DNA of 64,000 nt from Tubulanus polymorphus (GCF_964204645.1 NC_134034.1:5823414-5887413); one strand, 5' to 3'; positions 10,595-21,535 are shown, counted from the first letter of the stretch. A program made the numbers and translations. Notes: generated from the sequence alone by a model not told the origin.

Positions 10595-11233
10595 CTAGTG
10601 GCTGTCCATCGGTACGCGGTCACGGTTTTCGCGGATAACGAGTTTGTCCCGTACAAAGAAAGCTTGTTTTCCGTTCGCTTTCTCGGCTCTCAGCTCGGAG
10701 AGCTTTTCGCGTCGTCTCGCCGCCCATTCCTCAGGCACCTGTTCATTCTTTTAAGACGAGCCCGCGAGATTTTTCGCAATTGAACGTACCAGTTCACGAT
10801 CTTTGAAGAACTCGAATTTCGCAACGATTGGGCGCGGTTTTTTCTGGTCGATTTTCTTTCGTCCAAGGCGATGTGTTCTCGCGAATTTGAATGAGTCCAC
10901 GGTCGTCTTCGGTAACTAAAGCCTTTAATTAAGTCCTCGGTATTCTCATTTTCGAATTCCTTGACGCCGTAGAAGATCAAGTTATCGCGCATGCTATGCC
11001 ATTGCTGATCTAGGAGTAGTTCATGGTCCGATTTGATAATAAGCCTTTTTACAGTTTCCAGGCGCCATTTTTTGGGTACCCGCCAGGTCCGCATTGTTGA
11101 ATTTTTTGTCCCTATTTTTTCCCCGTTTAATATTTCTATTTCGTTCATATCTCTGGATTGGACAAAGATAGAAACAAAGTGAAAATATCGATGAACTCGG
11201 CTGATAATAAACTTTTTTTATGATATCACTCAT
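10595..11233 (-). pseudogene. L1-type LINE ORF1 protein, frameshifted
   Basis: The minus strand carries the RNA-binding ORF1 protein of an L1-type LINE. In order: WHSMRDNLIFYGVKEFENEN (RRM-like start, about 11010-10950), FARTHRLGRKKIDQKKPRPI then VAKFEFFKDRELV (10890-10790), and in another frame EEWAARRREKLSELRAE then QAFFVRDKLVIREN, ending in a TAG at 10595-10597. Two or more frameshifts separate the blocks. ORF1 of this type binds RNA as a trimer and acts as a nucleic-acid chaperone. No ORF2 follows: the (TCGTAA)n tail lies only 230 bp further, so this is either an internally deleted copy or an ORF1-only derivative. Confidence 0.85.
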
Positions 11234-11640
11234 TTGTTAAGTTAATGCAACAATGCGCACTGGTGAAGTTATAAACATTGATATCGTCTTCCCGATAATT
11301 CAACTTAAATTATTGCTCATCTCATTCAAAAGTTCGTAATTCTTACAAATTTTAATCTACATTTTTGAAGTTTTCAGGATCAATAGCCATCTATATGTGG
11401 TCCTATATACCTTTTACCGTTTTCAATTATCCGTATTAGTTTTTAAGTAGTTGCGAGCCAAACTTCCAAAACACGTTTTCCCTGGTCCCCTGCGTGCATC
11501 TATATATCAGGAAATTTCACAATTTCACCGGTCCCTACTTTGTTGAAAATCAATTTTTTAAGTAACCAGGGAAATAAGGGCACCTAGGTTTTTGAAAAAT
11601 GGTAATTAAAGATATATATTCTCTAGGATTTGTCAAAATA
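11030..11640 (-). repeat. Left arm of a long inverted repeat (LINE 5' end, copy 1)
   Basis: This arm matches 12640-13130 in inverted orientation, through the start of ORF1 and about 400 bp of 5' UTR. Shared landmarks are gagtgatatcataaaaaa, gggaagacgatatcaatg and caaagtaggaccgg. Copy 1 carries about 100 bp (about 11400-11500) absent from copy 2. Confidence 0.88.
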
Positions 11641-12639
11641 AACGAAATAACCCAGGTGTTGCTTTAACCAGCTATCTAGGTTCACAACAGAAATTATCAT
11701 TTTGTCCAACGTGTTTCGTTCGATTCCAAAACTGCACGTACGGGTATACGATTGCAAATGTGAAAGTCAGACATTATGTGGCACATGTATGAGAACCACA
11801 GTCTCAATGCTGCGTCGTATTGCCGTCGCAATTTTACATGGCTACTTACGTGAAGTGGGCTAATACAGACCTTGAATACAGACCTTGAGAATGTGCCAAA
11901 TCTCAAAACAACTATCAAACGCACGAGATCAATTTTGACAGAAAGTAAACGAATGTTATGTTCCTCAATATATACTAATATATTCCAAAGTTCCAATCTT
12001 TCCAACACAATCGACTAAGCCTAATATATTCAAATTCAATTTGAGACACCTGCCAGCTCGTGTCCACGATCAGTAATAAAGATCGAACATCGAACATTCT
12101 CAAAAAAGCAAACCCGATCCAACGGTTTGCAAGCGTCAAGTTTGACACAGCCATGGCTGTCTCCATTTGCGTGGAGCTGCTGCTGAAAATTCAAATCGGG
12201 TACCAGTATTTAACCGAGGAGCGAGTGCTCGCCATTACACCATGGTATTTCTGATGGTTAACTTTTGAGCAACTTGCTCCAGAATCACCTGCCAACGGCC
12301 ATATTTCCTTGATGCAATATACTGTGAAACAATATAATATTGACGGGAGATCAATGAAACTTAAATGCCTGACACTAGAAGACTTATTTCGACTTTTTTG
12401 ACTATCTTAGATGATTGGGAGAGGGGTCCAAAAATAAGGACAATTTCCGTATATTAAGGCTGCGGGTAGGGTGCTCCTCGGTGTTGAAACAAATACATCC
12501 AAAACAATTTAATTTGCAGGAGGATGAGTGTCAGATTTGTAGGTTTTATGCGATCACTGTCTTGACAAAGATGGTAACCTTAATGGGAAGGAGCAGGGGT
12601 CCGGACTACCGACCCTCCAAACCCGTAGTCTGTCCCTGT
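11641..12639. other. Spacer between the inverted LINE ends, no recognised gene
   Basis: Several ORFs of 60-100 codons occur in both strands but none shows a motif. A short direct repeat (gaccttgaatacagaccttgaga) lies near 11865-11890. Confidence 0.5.
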
Positions 12640-13136
12640 GTTACTAGAAATATATCTCTATTTACCATTTTAACTAGGTGCCCTTGTTTCCATAGTTACT
12701 GAAAATTTTGATTTTAACAAAGTAGGACCGGTTGAATTGTCAAATTTCTTGATATAAATATGCAAATCACATATAGATGGCTATGATCCTGAAAACTTCA
12801 AAAATGTAGATTAAAATTTGTAAGAATTACGAACTTTTGAATGAGATGAGCAATAATTCAAGTTAAATTATCGGGAAGACGATATCAATGTTTATAACTT
12901 CACCGGTGCGCATTGTTGCATTAACTTAACAAATGAGTGATATCATAAAAAAGTTTATTATCAGCCGAGTTCATCGATATTTTTACCTTGTTTCTATCTT
13001 AATCAAATCCAGAGATATGAACGAAATAATAGAATTAAACCGGAGAAAAATAGGGACAAAAATTTCAACAATGCGGACCCGGCGGGTACCCCAAAAATGG
13101 CGCCTGGAAACTGTAAAAAGGCTTATTGCGTCCTGA
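12640..13136 (+). pseudogene. Right arm of the long inverted repeat: LINE 5' UTR and ORF1 start, copy 2
   Basis: Plus-strand copy of the L1-type LINE 5' end. An open frame (12933-13136) reads MSDIIKKFIISRVHRYF...VPQKWRLETVKRLI, matching RVPKKWRLETVKRLI of copy 1. It stops after the first part of ORF1, where homology ends at about 13130. With copy 1 it forms a 2.1-kb head-to-head inverted pair. Confidence 0.85.
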
Positions 13137-13975
13137 TCAGCGACAACTTTCTCTAAATCGCGAACTTTGCTTCTAAGTTGTTCGTCTTCTGCTTCTTGTT
13201 AGGGGGTGAAACACTTTGTCTTCCCGCCATTTCTCCAGGTCTCACCGAATGTCAAACACAGATTTTGTGGTTGAAAAAGAAATAAAAATCGGTTAAGTTT
13301 CAATAGGCTTATATAGAAACGGGATTTACTTGCTGCAAAGAATAACTTACCTAAGTAGGCCCTACGCACGTTAGTTCGTTTGTTATCAACCGGTTCAATT
13401 AGTGTTTGTCGACTATGCAATGTTTATTCGTTTGATGTAAACTAGCACGATTACGATTACGATTACGATTTATTTACACTCCAACCATTACCGGTACCAT
13501 GTCCATGGTATATGGAGGAAAACTATTACCCATGTATACAAATATTTACAAAACAACACTGAAGTGATTGAAATTTAGAGAATGAAAACGTAACAAAATA
13601 TATATACATCAATTATTTACAATACCATATATACTATTGGAGGGATAGACATCTAAGCCGGTCTTAATGACCTAATGAATTTGGCTAAGTTGATTAGCAA
13701 AAGCAGTGCCACTCGCGATCCTGGCGGGTTATAGCTGAAACCTCACTTCCCTCTGTAGCGTTGCCATCGGAGCCACCCCTAATTCACCAAAATTCGAAAG
13801 AGTCCGCGGTTAGATAGTATTTCGGTGTAGTCGGCTGTTAAAGCAGGACTTGTTATCTCACTGGAATTGGAAACAACATCTTCATTTCTGCAGGTATTTG
13901 GAGTTTTATTGCCCATAGCTGCGTACTAGGGCTAAAGTTTTTATAATCTGATGGGCTATAGGACCTGGGTGTCGG
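13137..13975. other. No gene; LINE tail at 13444-13475
   Basis: (ACGATT)n and tttatttacac at 13444-13475 repeat the tail at 10340, in the same orientation, marking the 3' end of a second minus-strand LINE copy whose body (13476 upward) I cannot identify. Nothing else is supported. Confidence 0.6.
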
Positions 13976-14084
13976 GTCAAAACGTTTTTGCAATCGCATG
14001 CCTACCCCCAGGGGCCCAGGGCCCGGTGAAAACGTCCTCGTTGTCAGTCAAAACGTCCTCATTTTCGTCGGTCAAAACGTCGTC
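13976..14084 (+). repeat. Cluster of GTCAAAACGTCCTC motifs, left
   Basis: Copies or close variants lie at 13976-13985, 14026-14039, 14047-14060 and 14071-14084, all in plus orientation. The same motif is clustered in inverted orientation at 16252-16325. Such subterminal clusters usually mark the two ends of a DNA transposon. Confidence 0.8.
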
Positions 14085-14391
14085 ACTCACGCCAGAATAA
14101 CTTTAGCGTACAATAAATTCTGTTAATGCATATAGGGCGCATAGGTTGATTACTACTGTTAAATCGCGTTATGGCGAGTTAGGCCTAGGCCTAAGCTGAA
14201 TAGGCTTATATGACCTTTTATGTATAGATGGCGTATGAGGCATCGATCAATATTTACAAAAACAGAAATTAAAAGTATTTGAAACATAGGACAAACGTTA
14301 TTTACAACGCTCAGGCTATTTTTACGAGGCCGTAAACAGACGACACTTACGACGATTCATTCTGATTGGCTAATTCAGGTTGCGCATGCGC

Positions 14392-14943
14392 ACTAATGTC
14401 TATTTATTAATTGATGAGACCTGTTTTTCTTGGATATTTTGCTTACTTTTTGGGGTACATACCTCATTTATGTCTTAACAGAATGCCAAAAGTCGCGGAC
14501 AACAACTGAATATCCGATATATTTCCAGTTCTGTACCGATTAGATGGATTGGCAAAAAGACTCCTTAAGTCCAATTGAATGAGAGAGAAAATCCTCCATT
14601 TTGTGAAATTTCTTGAATTTTTACATTGTCACCATGCCTACGAAATGAAGTTATTTTTCTTGTGGGGTCTCAACAACTAAATCAGGGTGGCGTAGGCATG
14701 GTAACAATGTTCAAATCCAAGAAATTTGACAAAATGGAGGATTTTCTCTCTCATTAAACTGGACTTAAGGAGTCTTTTTGCCAATCCATCTAATTGGTAC
14801 AGAACTGGAAATATATCAGATATTCAGTTGTTGTCCGCGATTTTTGGCATTCTGTTAAGACATAAATGAGGTATGTACCCCAAAAAGTAAGCAAAATATC
14901 CCAGAAAAACAGGTCTCATCAATTAATAAATAGACATTAGGGT
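14392..14943. repeat. Near-perfect 550-bp palindrome (foldback element)
   Basis: Arms 14392-14643 and 14690-14943 are inverted copies, differing by about one base per 60 in the parts I compared, with a 46-bp loop. A partial diverged copy of one arm lies at 24500-24600 (shared: gatgagacctg, ggggtaca, gtcttaacaga, cggacaacaa). No coding capacity. Confidence 0.92.
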
Positions 14944-14980
14944 GCGTGACTTAGAAAATTCAAGGCAAGTGTGTAGAATC

Positions 14981-15792
14981 ACAGGAGTTTGGCGATGGGC
15001 TTGGATTTTATTTCCGGGTTGTTGATAATCTCGCGAGAATGGCGCTAAATATGAACTGCGAATAAATTCAAAATATCACGGAAATACCTTGTGTTTATAT
15101 TGTTTATTTATCCGCTATTAAGTTTCGATAAACAATTGGTCATTAAGTCTTTTAAGAATCATTATCAGACGGTCGTCACGCTTTACTTTATAAAATAACA
15201 AGGGTTACAAGGGAGGAAACTCAGTTCAAGTCGTGCCAGCCAGAAAGTTTGGACAGTCACGTGACTTAACGCTTCTTATTTGACTGAATGCGAACCTGAA
15301 GCATCTAAGATGGAAACTATGATACGAAAAATATTTGAGAATAACTTACATTCAAATGCATTTTTTGACTATGAATTATATATTTCATCATAATTTATTC
15401 TTTATAAGTTATTTATTTCATATGAATCATAATCTGACAATTGATATCAGTCAGTGAATATGTTAACTTTTCATGTTGAAGTTTTAAATGCGATGACGTC
15501 ATCAGAATGTCACGTGACTGTCCCAACTTTCTGGCTGAAAATTTAAGTACAGCGGAGGCCTGGCGTTTCATCCCTTGTTATTTTATATAGTAAAGCGTGA
15601 CGACCGTCTGATAATGGTTCTTAACGACCAATTGTTTATCGAAACTTACTAGGCCTAGTGGATGAATAAACAATATAAACACAAGGTATTTCCGTGATAT
15701 TTTGAATTTATTCGCACTTCATATTTAGCGCCATTCTCGCGAGATTATCAACAACCCGGAAATAAAATCCAAGCCCATCGCCAAACCCCTGT
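14981..15792. repeat. 812-bp inverted-repeat element
   Basis: Arms 14981-15265 and 15509-15792 are inverted copies of about 285 bp with a 243-bp centre. Shared landmarks are ggcgatgggcttgg, gataatctcgcgag, acggtcgtcacgcttta and agaaagttt. AGAATC occurs just outside both ends and could be a target duplication. A related half-element lies at 27795-27985. Confidence 0.9.
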
Positions 15793-15814
15793 GTGGAGAA
15801 TCGAGAGAAAATAG

Positions 15815-15895
15815 AGCGGATCGAGCGAGACTCGAACCCGGGCAAGTAGCCCTACTAGCGCAGCATAATACCACTAAACCACCGAGCTCGTTGGA
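15815..15895 (-). ncRNA. tRNA-derived SINE or tRNA relic
   Basis: On the minus strand, an A-box-like TGGTTTAGTGG (near 15878) is followed 35 bp later by a B box GGGTTCGAGTC (15827-15840). The anticodon arm does not fold properly and the acceptor ends do not pair, so it is not a working tRNA gene. Confidence 0.55.
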
Positions 15896-15914
15896 AACCG
15901 GTCGAATGTTTTAA

Positions 15915-16005
15915 CTAAATATAGCCTCACCTTACCCTAATCCTATCCCTAGGAGGTAAAACGGACTCTAACCCTAACCCTAATCCTCTCCTCTCTAGAC
16001 CATAA
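15915..16005. repeat. Short degenerate telomere-like tract
   Basis: CCCTAA-type units occur in two patches (ttaccctaatcc at 15930 and ctaaccctaaccctaatcc at about 15968-15990). Too short and degenerate to be a telomere. Confidence 0.5.
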
Positions 16006-16251
16006 TCCTAAATTCAATATAAAACCGTCGTAAATATAGAATTTACGACCGCTTTACGACGCCGTAAATATAGCCACTTTGTATTTACAACATACTAATT
16101 ACATTCTATCGGAGGGGGGACCTAAATATATCTAAAAAAAGTTCACATTTTAAAACATCAAGGTTCCTTAAGGTGACATCTATCGTGAGGTGCTGTCCTC
16201 TCTCAACTACCGTTGATTGAGTGTGGAGAGGACATAGGTCCCTTATACAGA

Positions 16252-16325
16252 TGAGGACGTTTTGACAGAGGACATTTTGACCGGAGGATGTTTTGGAAGA
16301 GGACGTTTTGACATGACGTTTTGAC
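16252..16325 (-). repeat. Cluster of GTCAAAACGTCCTC motifs, right (inverted)
   Basis: Four or five copies read on the minus strand at 16252-16266, 16268-16281, 16283-16297 (weaker), 16298-16311 and 16313-16325. With the left cluster at 13976-14084 they bound a 2.35-kb segment. Confidence 0.8.
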
Positions 16326-16449
16326 CGTAATTCCCTACCTGATACCAATTCAATTCAAAATGTATTGACTCTTACACTACAAGTCAATTAACTTTTATTT
16401 TAAAAGGCATCGAAATACATACATACTGAATAATGGACAGATAGACAAT

Positions 16450-16560
16450 AGAAAATAGAATTTTAGTCAAGTGCATCCTCCCTCTGCAGGGACTCGAACC
16501 TGATGGCATCGCTACACTCAGCCATGGCACGAACCCCTGCATCAGTAGACCGGGTGCGCA
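16450..16560 (-). ncRNA. tRNA-derived SINE copy, minus strand
   Basis: Minus-strand B box GGTTCGAGTCC (16490-16500) and an A-box-like TGGCTGAGTGTAG (16511-16523). The flanking text matches the plus-strand copy at 16735-16830 (gaggatg...tcaagtg, gatgccatc), so the two form an inverted SINE pair. Confidence 0.65.
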
Positions 16561-16734
16561 GGTAAATGCGCAGCTTTCCGAACGAAAACTGGCGGCACCA
16601 ATCAGATTGCTCGTTGTATAATCGTTGAGGCAAATTTCAAGGAATAACTATAAATGGGAAAACCCGGGCTAAAATAAAACAGGATTTCTGATTGGCTAAA
16701 AATCACATCATCTGAACTGCGCTTGTATTGCGCA

Positions 16735-16832
16735 CACGGTCGATTATGGCAGGGTTTCGTGCCGTGGCAATCTCGATGCCATCGGGTTCGAATCCCTGCC
16801 GGGGGAGGATGAGTCAAGTGAAATGCACCAAG
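16735..16832 (+). ncRNA. tRNA-derived SINE copy, plus strand
   Basis: Reads cgtgccgtggcaatctcgat, then the B box GGGTTCGAATCC at 16784-16795, then ggaggatgagtcaagtg. It is the inverted partner of the copy at 16450-16560. Confidence 0.65.
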
Positions 16833-16840
16833 AAGTATAG

Positions 16841-16938
16841 TCTGCAAAAATGACCTTCCCATTCCTGTCTGTGGGTTAGTTTCACGATCGGATATTTTCA
16901 CAAACCACAGTCAGGAATGGGAAGGTCAGTTTTGCAGG
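16841..16938. repeat. Short palindrome with a reused loop
   Basis: Arms 16841-16877 and 16902-16938 are inverted copies (aatgaccttcccattcctg). The loop agtttcacgatcggatattt with cacaaaccaca also occurs at 24648-24682 outside this palindrome. Confidence 0.85.
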
Positions 16939-16989
16939 CAATTTTCGTCAATCAATTTGACTGACGAGTAATTTGCCGGTCATTTCATT

Positions 16990-19100
16990 GTCTCTTAAGA
17001 TATCGGTCTAATTTTTGTTGTAATCAACGCACAACAGATTTGTAGTTTGTTTGATACCTATAACACCTCACCTGACGATCTTAATCCATGTGCAAATCGG
17101 CCGTAAAGTGAGAGTATATTTCTGTCGAGTCAACAGCGGCCATTTTGAAAACTTGTGGAGGGTGCTGGCACCTGTGGACTGAGGCCAGGACAACAACACA
17201 AACTAACGAAAAGAAACAATGAAATTGAAAAAATTAAGAAATCAACACTAATTCATACTTTTCTTCAACCAGAATTTATTATTTCATTATTTATTATGGA
17301 AACCACGAAGATTTGATATAAATATTGAAAAACCATCAAAAATACAAATTTTCGTTTCGTTTTGGAAGTTTTATTTAAATCCTTGTAGGTTTCCTTGTCT
17401 ATCATGCCACATGTAGGCCTATGCAATACACAGAAATGGCAGCCAATGGTGGAATTTGTGGAAAAATTAATTAATTTCTCAAAATAATGTTGATTAATCG
17501 CTCGAAACATACATGAAATTGGATTATTTCGAAAGGTACCTGTGTTAGTTTGTGAATAAAGCCATTAATTGTGGACTGAAGTAAATAGAAAGTATATTTT
17601 TGAAGTGTTACTTTTTGGTTTACCTTTGTTAGCGATATGAAGTTGGCATTGAGCCAACTTCATGTAAAATCGCGGACTTTTTTTATGTGAGCATTTGTTT
17701 CATTGGTTCTCGGGTTAAACTACGTATAATCGATGCGCTTGAAGACATGACGAACCTCCGTCGATGTACATGGTCAACTTTGTTAAAATTCTACGATAAA
17801 CTGTTTTTGGCGGGAAAATTCTTAGCTCTCGCGTATAAAATTGCAATGATCTCGATTGGGGGGCATTGTCTCTACGAGCGAATGTGATTGGCTGTTTTTG
17901 GGATATACGGGGAATTCCGGCACTACTAAAATAATTATGGGAAAGCCATAGAATGGCGAACGTTTCATTGGACTAGGTGCGATATACGTGCAAATTTCAA
18001 ATGCTCATTGCTGATGAGAATGTAATTATTATCCGCCATAGGTATTGTTTCATTTTAATACCCGGTGATTGATTTGGTTGACTCTTGAAGTGCGAGCGAA
18101 CATTCACTTACACAAGGCCTCCACGTGCGCGCGGAGTGCTATAGACTGTTGCATACACAAACACACGCTCGTACAGTATACACTACTATAGTGATACTGT
18201 AAACGCTGCTTGCTGGCGCGTCTGACATTTCATCAACAGAAGATGAGCGCTATGTTTTCTGTTTGATATAAGTTATAATAAATTGTAATTTCTTGTGACC
18301 TGAAAATATTAAGCAGCAAACTACAAGTATAGGTCGTGGTCTGAATATTGTAGTAGTAAATTCCAGGATTTAAAACGATCTAATACGCCGATTTCTTACT
18401 GCGCCGGTTTAGATTCCGCGGGCATACATTGCAAGAGGTTTCCAAGACTAAATATTCAGCCACCCTCTGATATGTGACATCATATGAATTTTGTTTGAAT
18501 AATTTTTCATATTGTGAAAAATATTTCTTTGAAAATATTAAATAGTTCCCCTGCCGCGCCTACCTGTATGTACCCTACAAAGGTATATTTTTGGTCTTAT
18601 TTGACTACAAAATAATTCTTTGAGAAAGATGGAATACAATATAGAACTTTGAAGTCACGAATTATAGGCCTAAAGATTTTTCAAGCAATGCCTTTACCCC
18701 AAACAACCTCTAGCTTTCAAGGTAAACCACACATTGCCCATGGGCAATTTATTTTAACCGTGTTTTGGCCCTTGTCATCCCTAACGTTGGTATAAGCCCA
18801 TCTGATTATAAAAAGCTTACCACCAACGATTGGGTAAATAACTACCAGAAGTAAGGATTTCAGGTTGAAAATTTCGGCGCTATTGCACTTTCGTACCCCC
18901 CTCCCAAAAATTTTTATTTCTGTATATTCTGTATATTATTAATCAGGGAGGTCTGTAGAGTCAAAATAAATTACTTTTGATCGAAATTTTTTTCCAAGTC
19001 AAAATTCTGATAATTTAGGGCCGATATCCTCGATTGAAACGACCGGTCCGCCATGTTTCCACACTAATTACCACCTAAAAATATCTGAAGAAATAGGCCT
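16990..19100. other. No supported gene; small hairpins
   Basis: No ORF with a recognisable domain. A 12-bp-stem hairpin (atgaagttggc/gccaacttcat) lies at 17638-17664 and a longer imperfect one around 18172-18202. A 50-bp repeat (gttggtataagc ... aaaaagcttaccaccaacga) at 18786-18838 recurs at 24686-24738. Confidence 0.5.
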
Positions 19101-19104
19101 CAAT

Positions 19105-19175
19105 AAATTGAATTGAATTGAATTGACAAAATTTCGTTTTTAGCCCACTTGGGACTTTAGTCCCTGTGGGCTATT
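19105..19175 (+). repeat. LINE 3' tail (TTGAA)n and a short hairpin
   Basis: aataaattgaattgaattga at 19101-19128 is the plus-strand form of the tail that ends the LINE at 55751. It is followed by a hairpin (agcccacttgggacttta then gtccctgtgggct); a similar hairpin core sits at 20820-20847. Confidence 0.65.
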
Positions 19176-19465
19176 GCGTACACTTTCCGTCTGTCTGTCC
19201 GTCCATTCGTCGGTAGACGGAATCCAGTTATTTTGGGAAGTTTTGAAGACGCATGAATGTAATGTCTTGATCTTGAAAAGCTTTCATTTTGAATAAAGAT
19301 GTTATGTAATTTAGCAAGGTGTTAAAATATATTCTAGTTTGGATTCTAGAATAATGCATATGGAATGGGACAAGGGATCCAGTCAGATTTGAAATTCGAA
19401 TCCAATAATTATTGCCACCTTCCATCATTTATATCCACACCCATCATTTCAGAATTGATTTGGCT

Positions 19466-19595
19466 ATGGCAACAGTTTGGTTCCAGCATGAAATACAGCT
19501 TCCTTCAAGGAGTCGCGGTTGTTACCTCATCATCGGTGAGATAGAAAAAATTCAGGATATCAAGAAAGTTAAGATTGGACTCTGTAATATATTCT
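19466..19595 (+). CDS. YjbQ/UPF0047 family protein, first coding exon
   Basis: From ATG 19466 the exon codes MATVWFQHEIQLPSRSRGCY then LIIGEIEKIQDIKKVKIGL and ends with one extra base at a GTAAGT donor (19596). W.Q..I.L..R.RG.HLIT.EI....I...KIGL is the N-terminal part of the YjbQ/UPF0047 family, small trimeric proteins whose bacterial members have thiamine-phosphate synthase activity in vitro. The donor is phase 1. The next family segment (HTSAS...) is at 61073 and starts with two bases, so the joined codon gives ...NIF-L-KHTSAS, exactly the family order. I infer one gene with a roughly 41.5-kb first intron; a detached duplicate exon is the alternative. Confidence 0.7.
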
Positions 19596-19639
19596 GTAAG
19601 TGCAATGAAATGTCATGCAAATTGAAGGGCTAAGACCTA

Positions 19640-20435
19640 AGACTAACAAACAAAATCATAGGCTTCTAGTAATGAATGCATAACTTTATTTTCTACGTTG
19701 TTGAATAATACGATTAACGACAAGCCTTAGAAGTATTAGTAAACATCATGAAGAAAAGTAGCTCGTTATTCGCAGATGGGACTCCAGGCGGTAGAGTCAA
19801 GCCAGCAATCGGAGTGGTAGGTGGATCGTTGCCTGGAGAGTGTATTATAGACTCAGATGATGAGGTCACGATTAGAACTAGGGGTCCAGCCTTTCATCAT
19901 TAACGACAGTGAAGCCATAAATCTACTATACGTAATAAAAAACTTGACGGCAAAAAGGCCCGGGAAAACTATTCTCCCCAAAAAAGAACACCTCCACACG
20001 ACCTTGAACTATAGGCCCTGTACGATACCAAAAACCAGATTCGGACACCGAACCGGAATTATCATAAACTAGCAAAAAATGGTAAATCCCTTATACAAAT
20101 CAATAGGGAAGTTCAATACATACCTGACTCTAGGGGCAGCACGTACTATAGGTTCTGCAACACACTTCCTTTTTACTTCCTGGTTATAGAAATATTTTGT
20201 TTTTATGCTGTTCAATATGCCTTTGTACTGTGCTGTCCTGCTTGGGAATGATAGAAGTTTGGTTCATAAATGATCATGATGAAATAAGAAGGAAATAAAG
20301 AGATTCCAATTGGCCACAAAATATACCCTAGCTTCTCAAGAAAATCAAATGCCGCATGTCTGCATTATGAAAAACTGCCTAATCAAATGCGCTTGCACGC
20401 ATATGCAAAGCATTAATCATCTTTTTCTAATAAAA
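19640..20435. other. No supported feature
   Basis: A 71-codon ORF (19857-20072) has no recognisable domain. Nothing else stands out; this is inferred intron of the YjbQ gene. Confidence 0.5.
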
Positions 20436-20439
20436 ATAA

Positions 20440-20810
20440 AAACCCGCTGACCACACATCCTCGCTTGCCAGGGGTCCGGTATCTCTCCCGAACTCGCTTC
20501 CACCAGCCCCCTGGCCTCACGAAGCGTGATTTCATTACTGGCGCTGTTGCGCATGACGTCATATATCGATTTGCAAAATACTTCCTTGTTCAGTAAAACG
20601 TTCGCTGATTGGTCCATTTAACGGGAAAACCAATTGATGCCTAAAGTTGTTTGTTACAAGCGCTGTGATTGGTACGACCGGATTCTGGTCGGCTAGTAAC
20701 GACTCCAACGACTCGTGAGGTCAAGGGGTTTGGCGAACAGCTTTAGCGTAGTGGGTTCGAATCCCTTGACGGGTGAAGATGCTGACCACATAGCTCTTTA
20801 ATGTGTGACA
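20440..20810. repeat. Inverted pair of tRNA-derived SINE-like sequences
   Basis: A plus-strand copy at 20715-20790 has a B box GGGTTCGAATCCC (20753-20765) followed by gggtgaagatgctgacca. A diverged minus-strand copy lies at 20440-20540 with a B-box-like GCGAGTTCGGGA. Both are flanked by ctgaccaca. Confidence 0.55.
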
Positions 20811-20849
20811 GTGGTTTTTTAGCCCGCTCGGGACTTTAGTCCCAGCTAA

Positions 20850-21440
20850 TGTCGTATTGTTTTAATCAATAGTTTGCGCTGAGCTTCGTGCCAGTGCTGA
20901 GAGATACGTACCCGAAGTGACTCGAATACATCGTTAATAAACGTGGGATCCGAACCTATTTTGATTATATCGTAAGCCAACATTCACCACTAGTTCGTAG
21001 AATTTTCGGAATTTCGATCAACATTCTACAATTGGGTCAATTAGTGTTTTAGAAACCCGGAACTCAAATTTTCGGCAACAAATGTGCGATTTCTGTCCAA
21101 ATGGTCGGCCTTATTTAAAATAAATAAAATATGACGAACTATATATCTGTATTGACTGCAATTAACTGATATCAATCTCAGTGTTGAGTTAACAAATATA
21201 AACCCACAGTTAGATCTGTAAAAACAGTTTATTTTCCTTACAGTTTCGAGGCATTGCCTCAGCCTCACCATCAGCGGAACAAAAAACACAATAATGAATT
21301 ACAGTAATTCAAAATTATAGAGGTTACTAAAGAAGGGAACCAATAGCTAAGAAACAATTACAAAGATATATGAATAGGACAAATAGATACAATCATAGGA
21401 ATTATGAAGAAGATATGTTCAAACCAGATATATATATATT
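20850..21440. other. No supported feature
   Basis: No gene or strong repeat seen. Confidence 0.5.
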
Positions 21441-21442
21441 TA

Positions 21443-21535
21443 TATATTTAGATAAGAGTTTGTTGTGAGGGGCGAAACCTGTATTTGAATTCACAGTATT
21501 GGGATTTTCTAAGATAATAGCTGATTCTATAATGT
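21443..21535 (+). repeat. Dispersed repeat, partner at 34080-34175
   Basis: About 95 bp (ttagataagagtttgt, acagtattgggatt, gataatagctgattctata) recur in the same orientation at 34080-34175. Confidence 0.85.

Noticed and set aside
15815-15895. Functional tRNA gene
   Set aside because: Box A and box B are present, but the anticodon arm and acceptor stem do not fold; best read as a relic or SINE.
15915-16005. Telomere (CCCTAA)n
   Set aside because: Only a few degenerate units inside a repeat-rich region; not a chromosome end.
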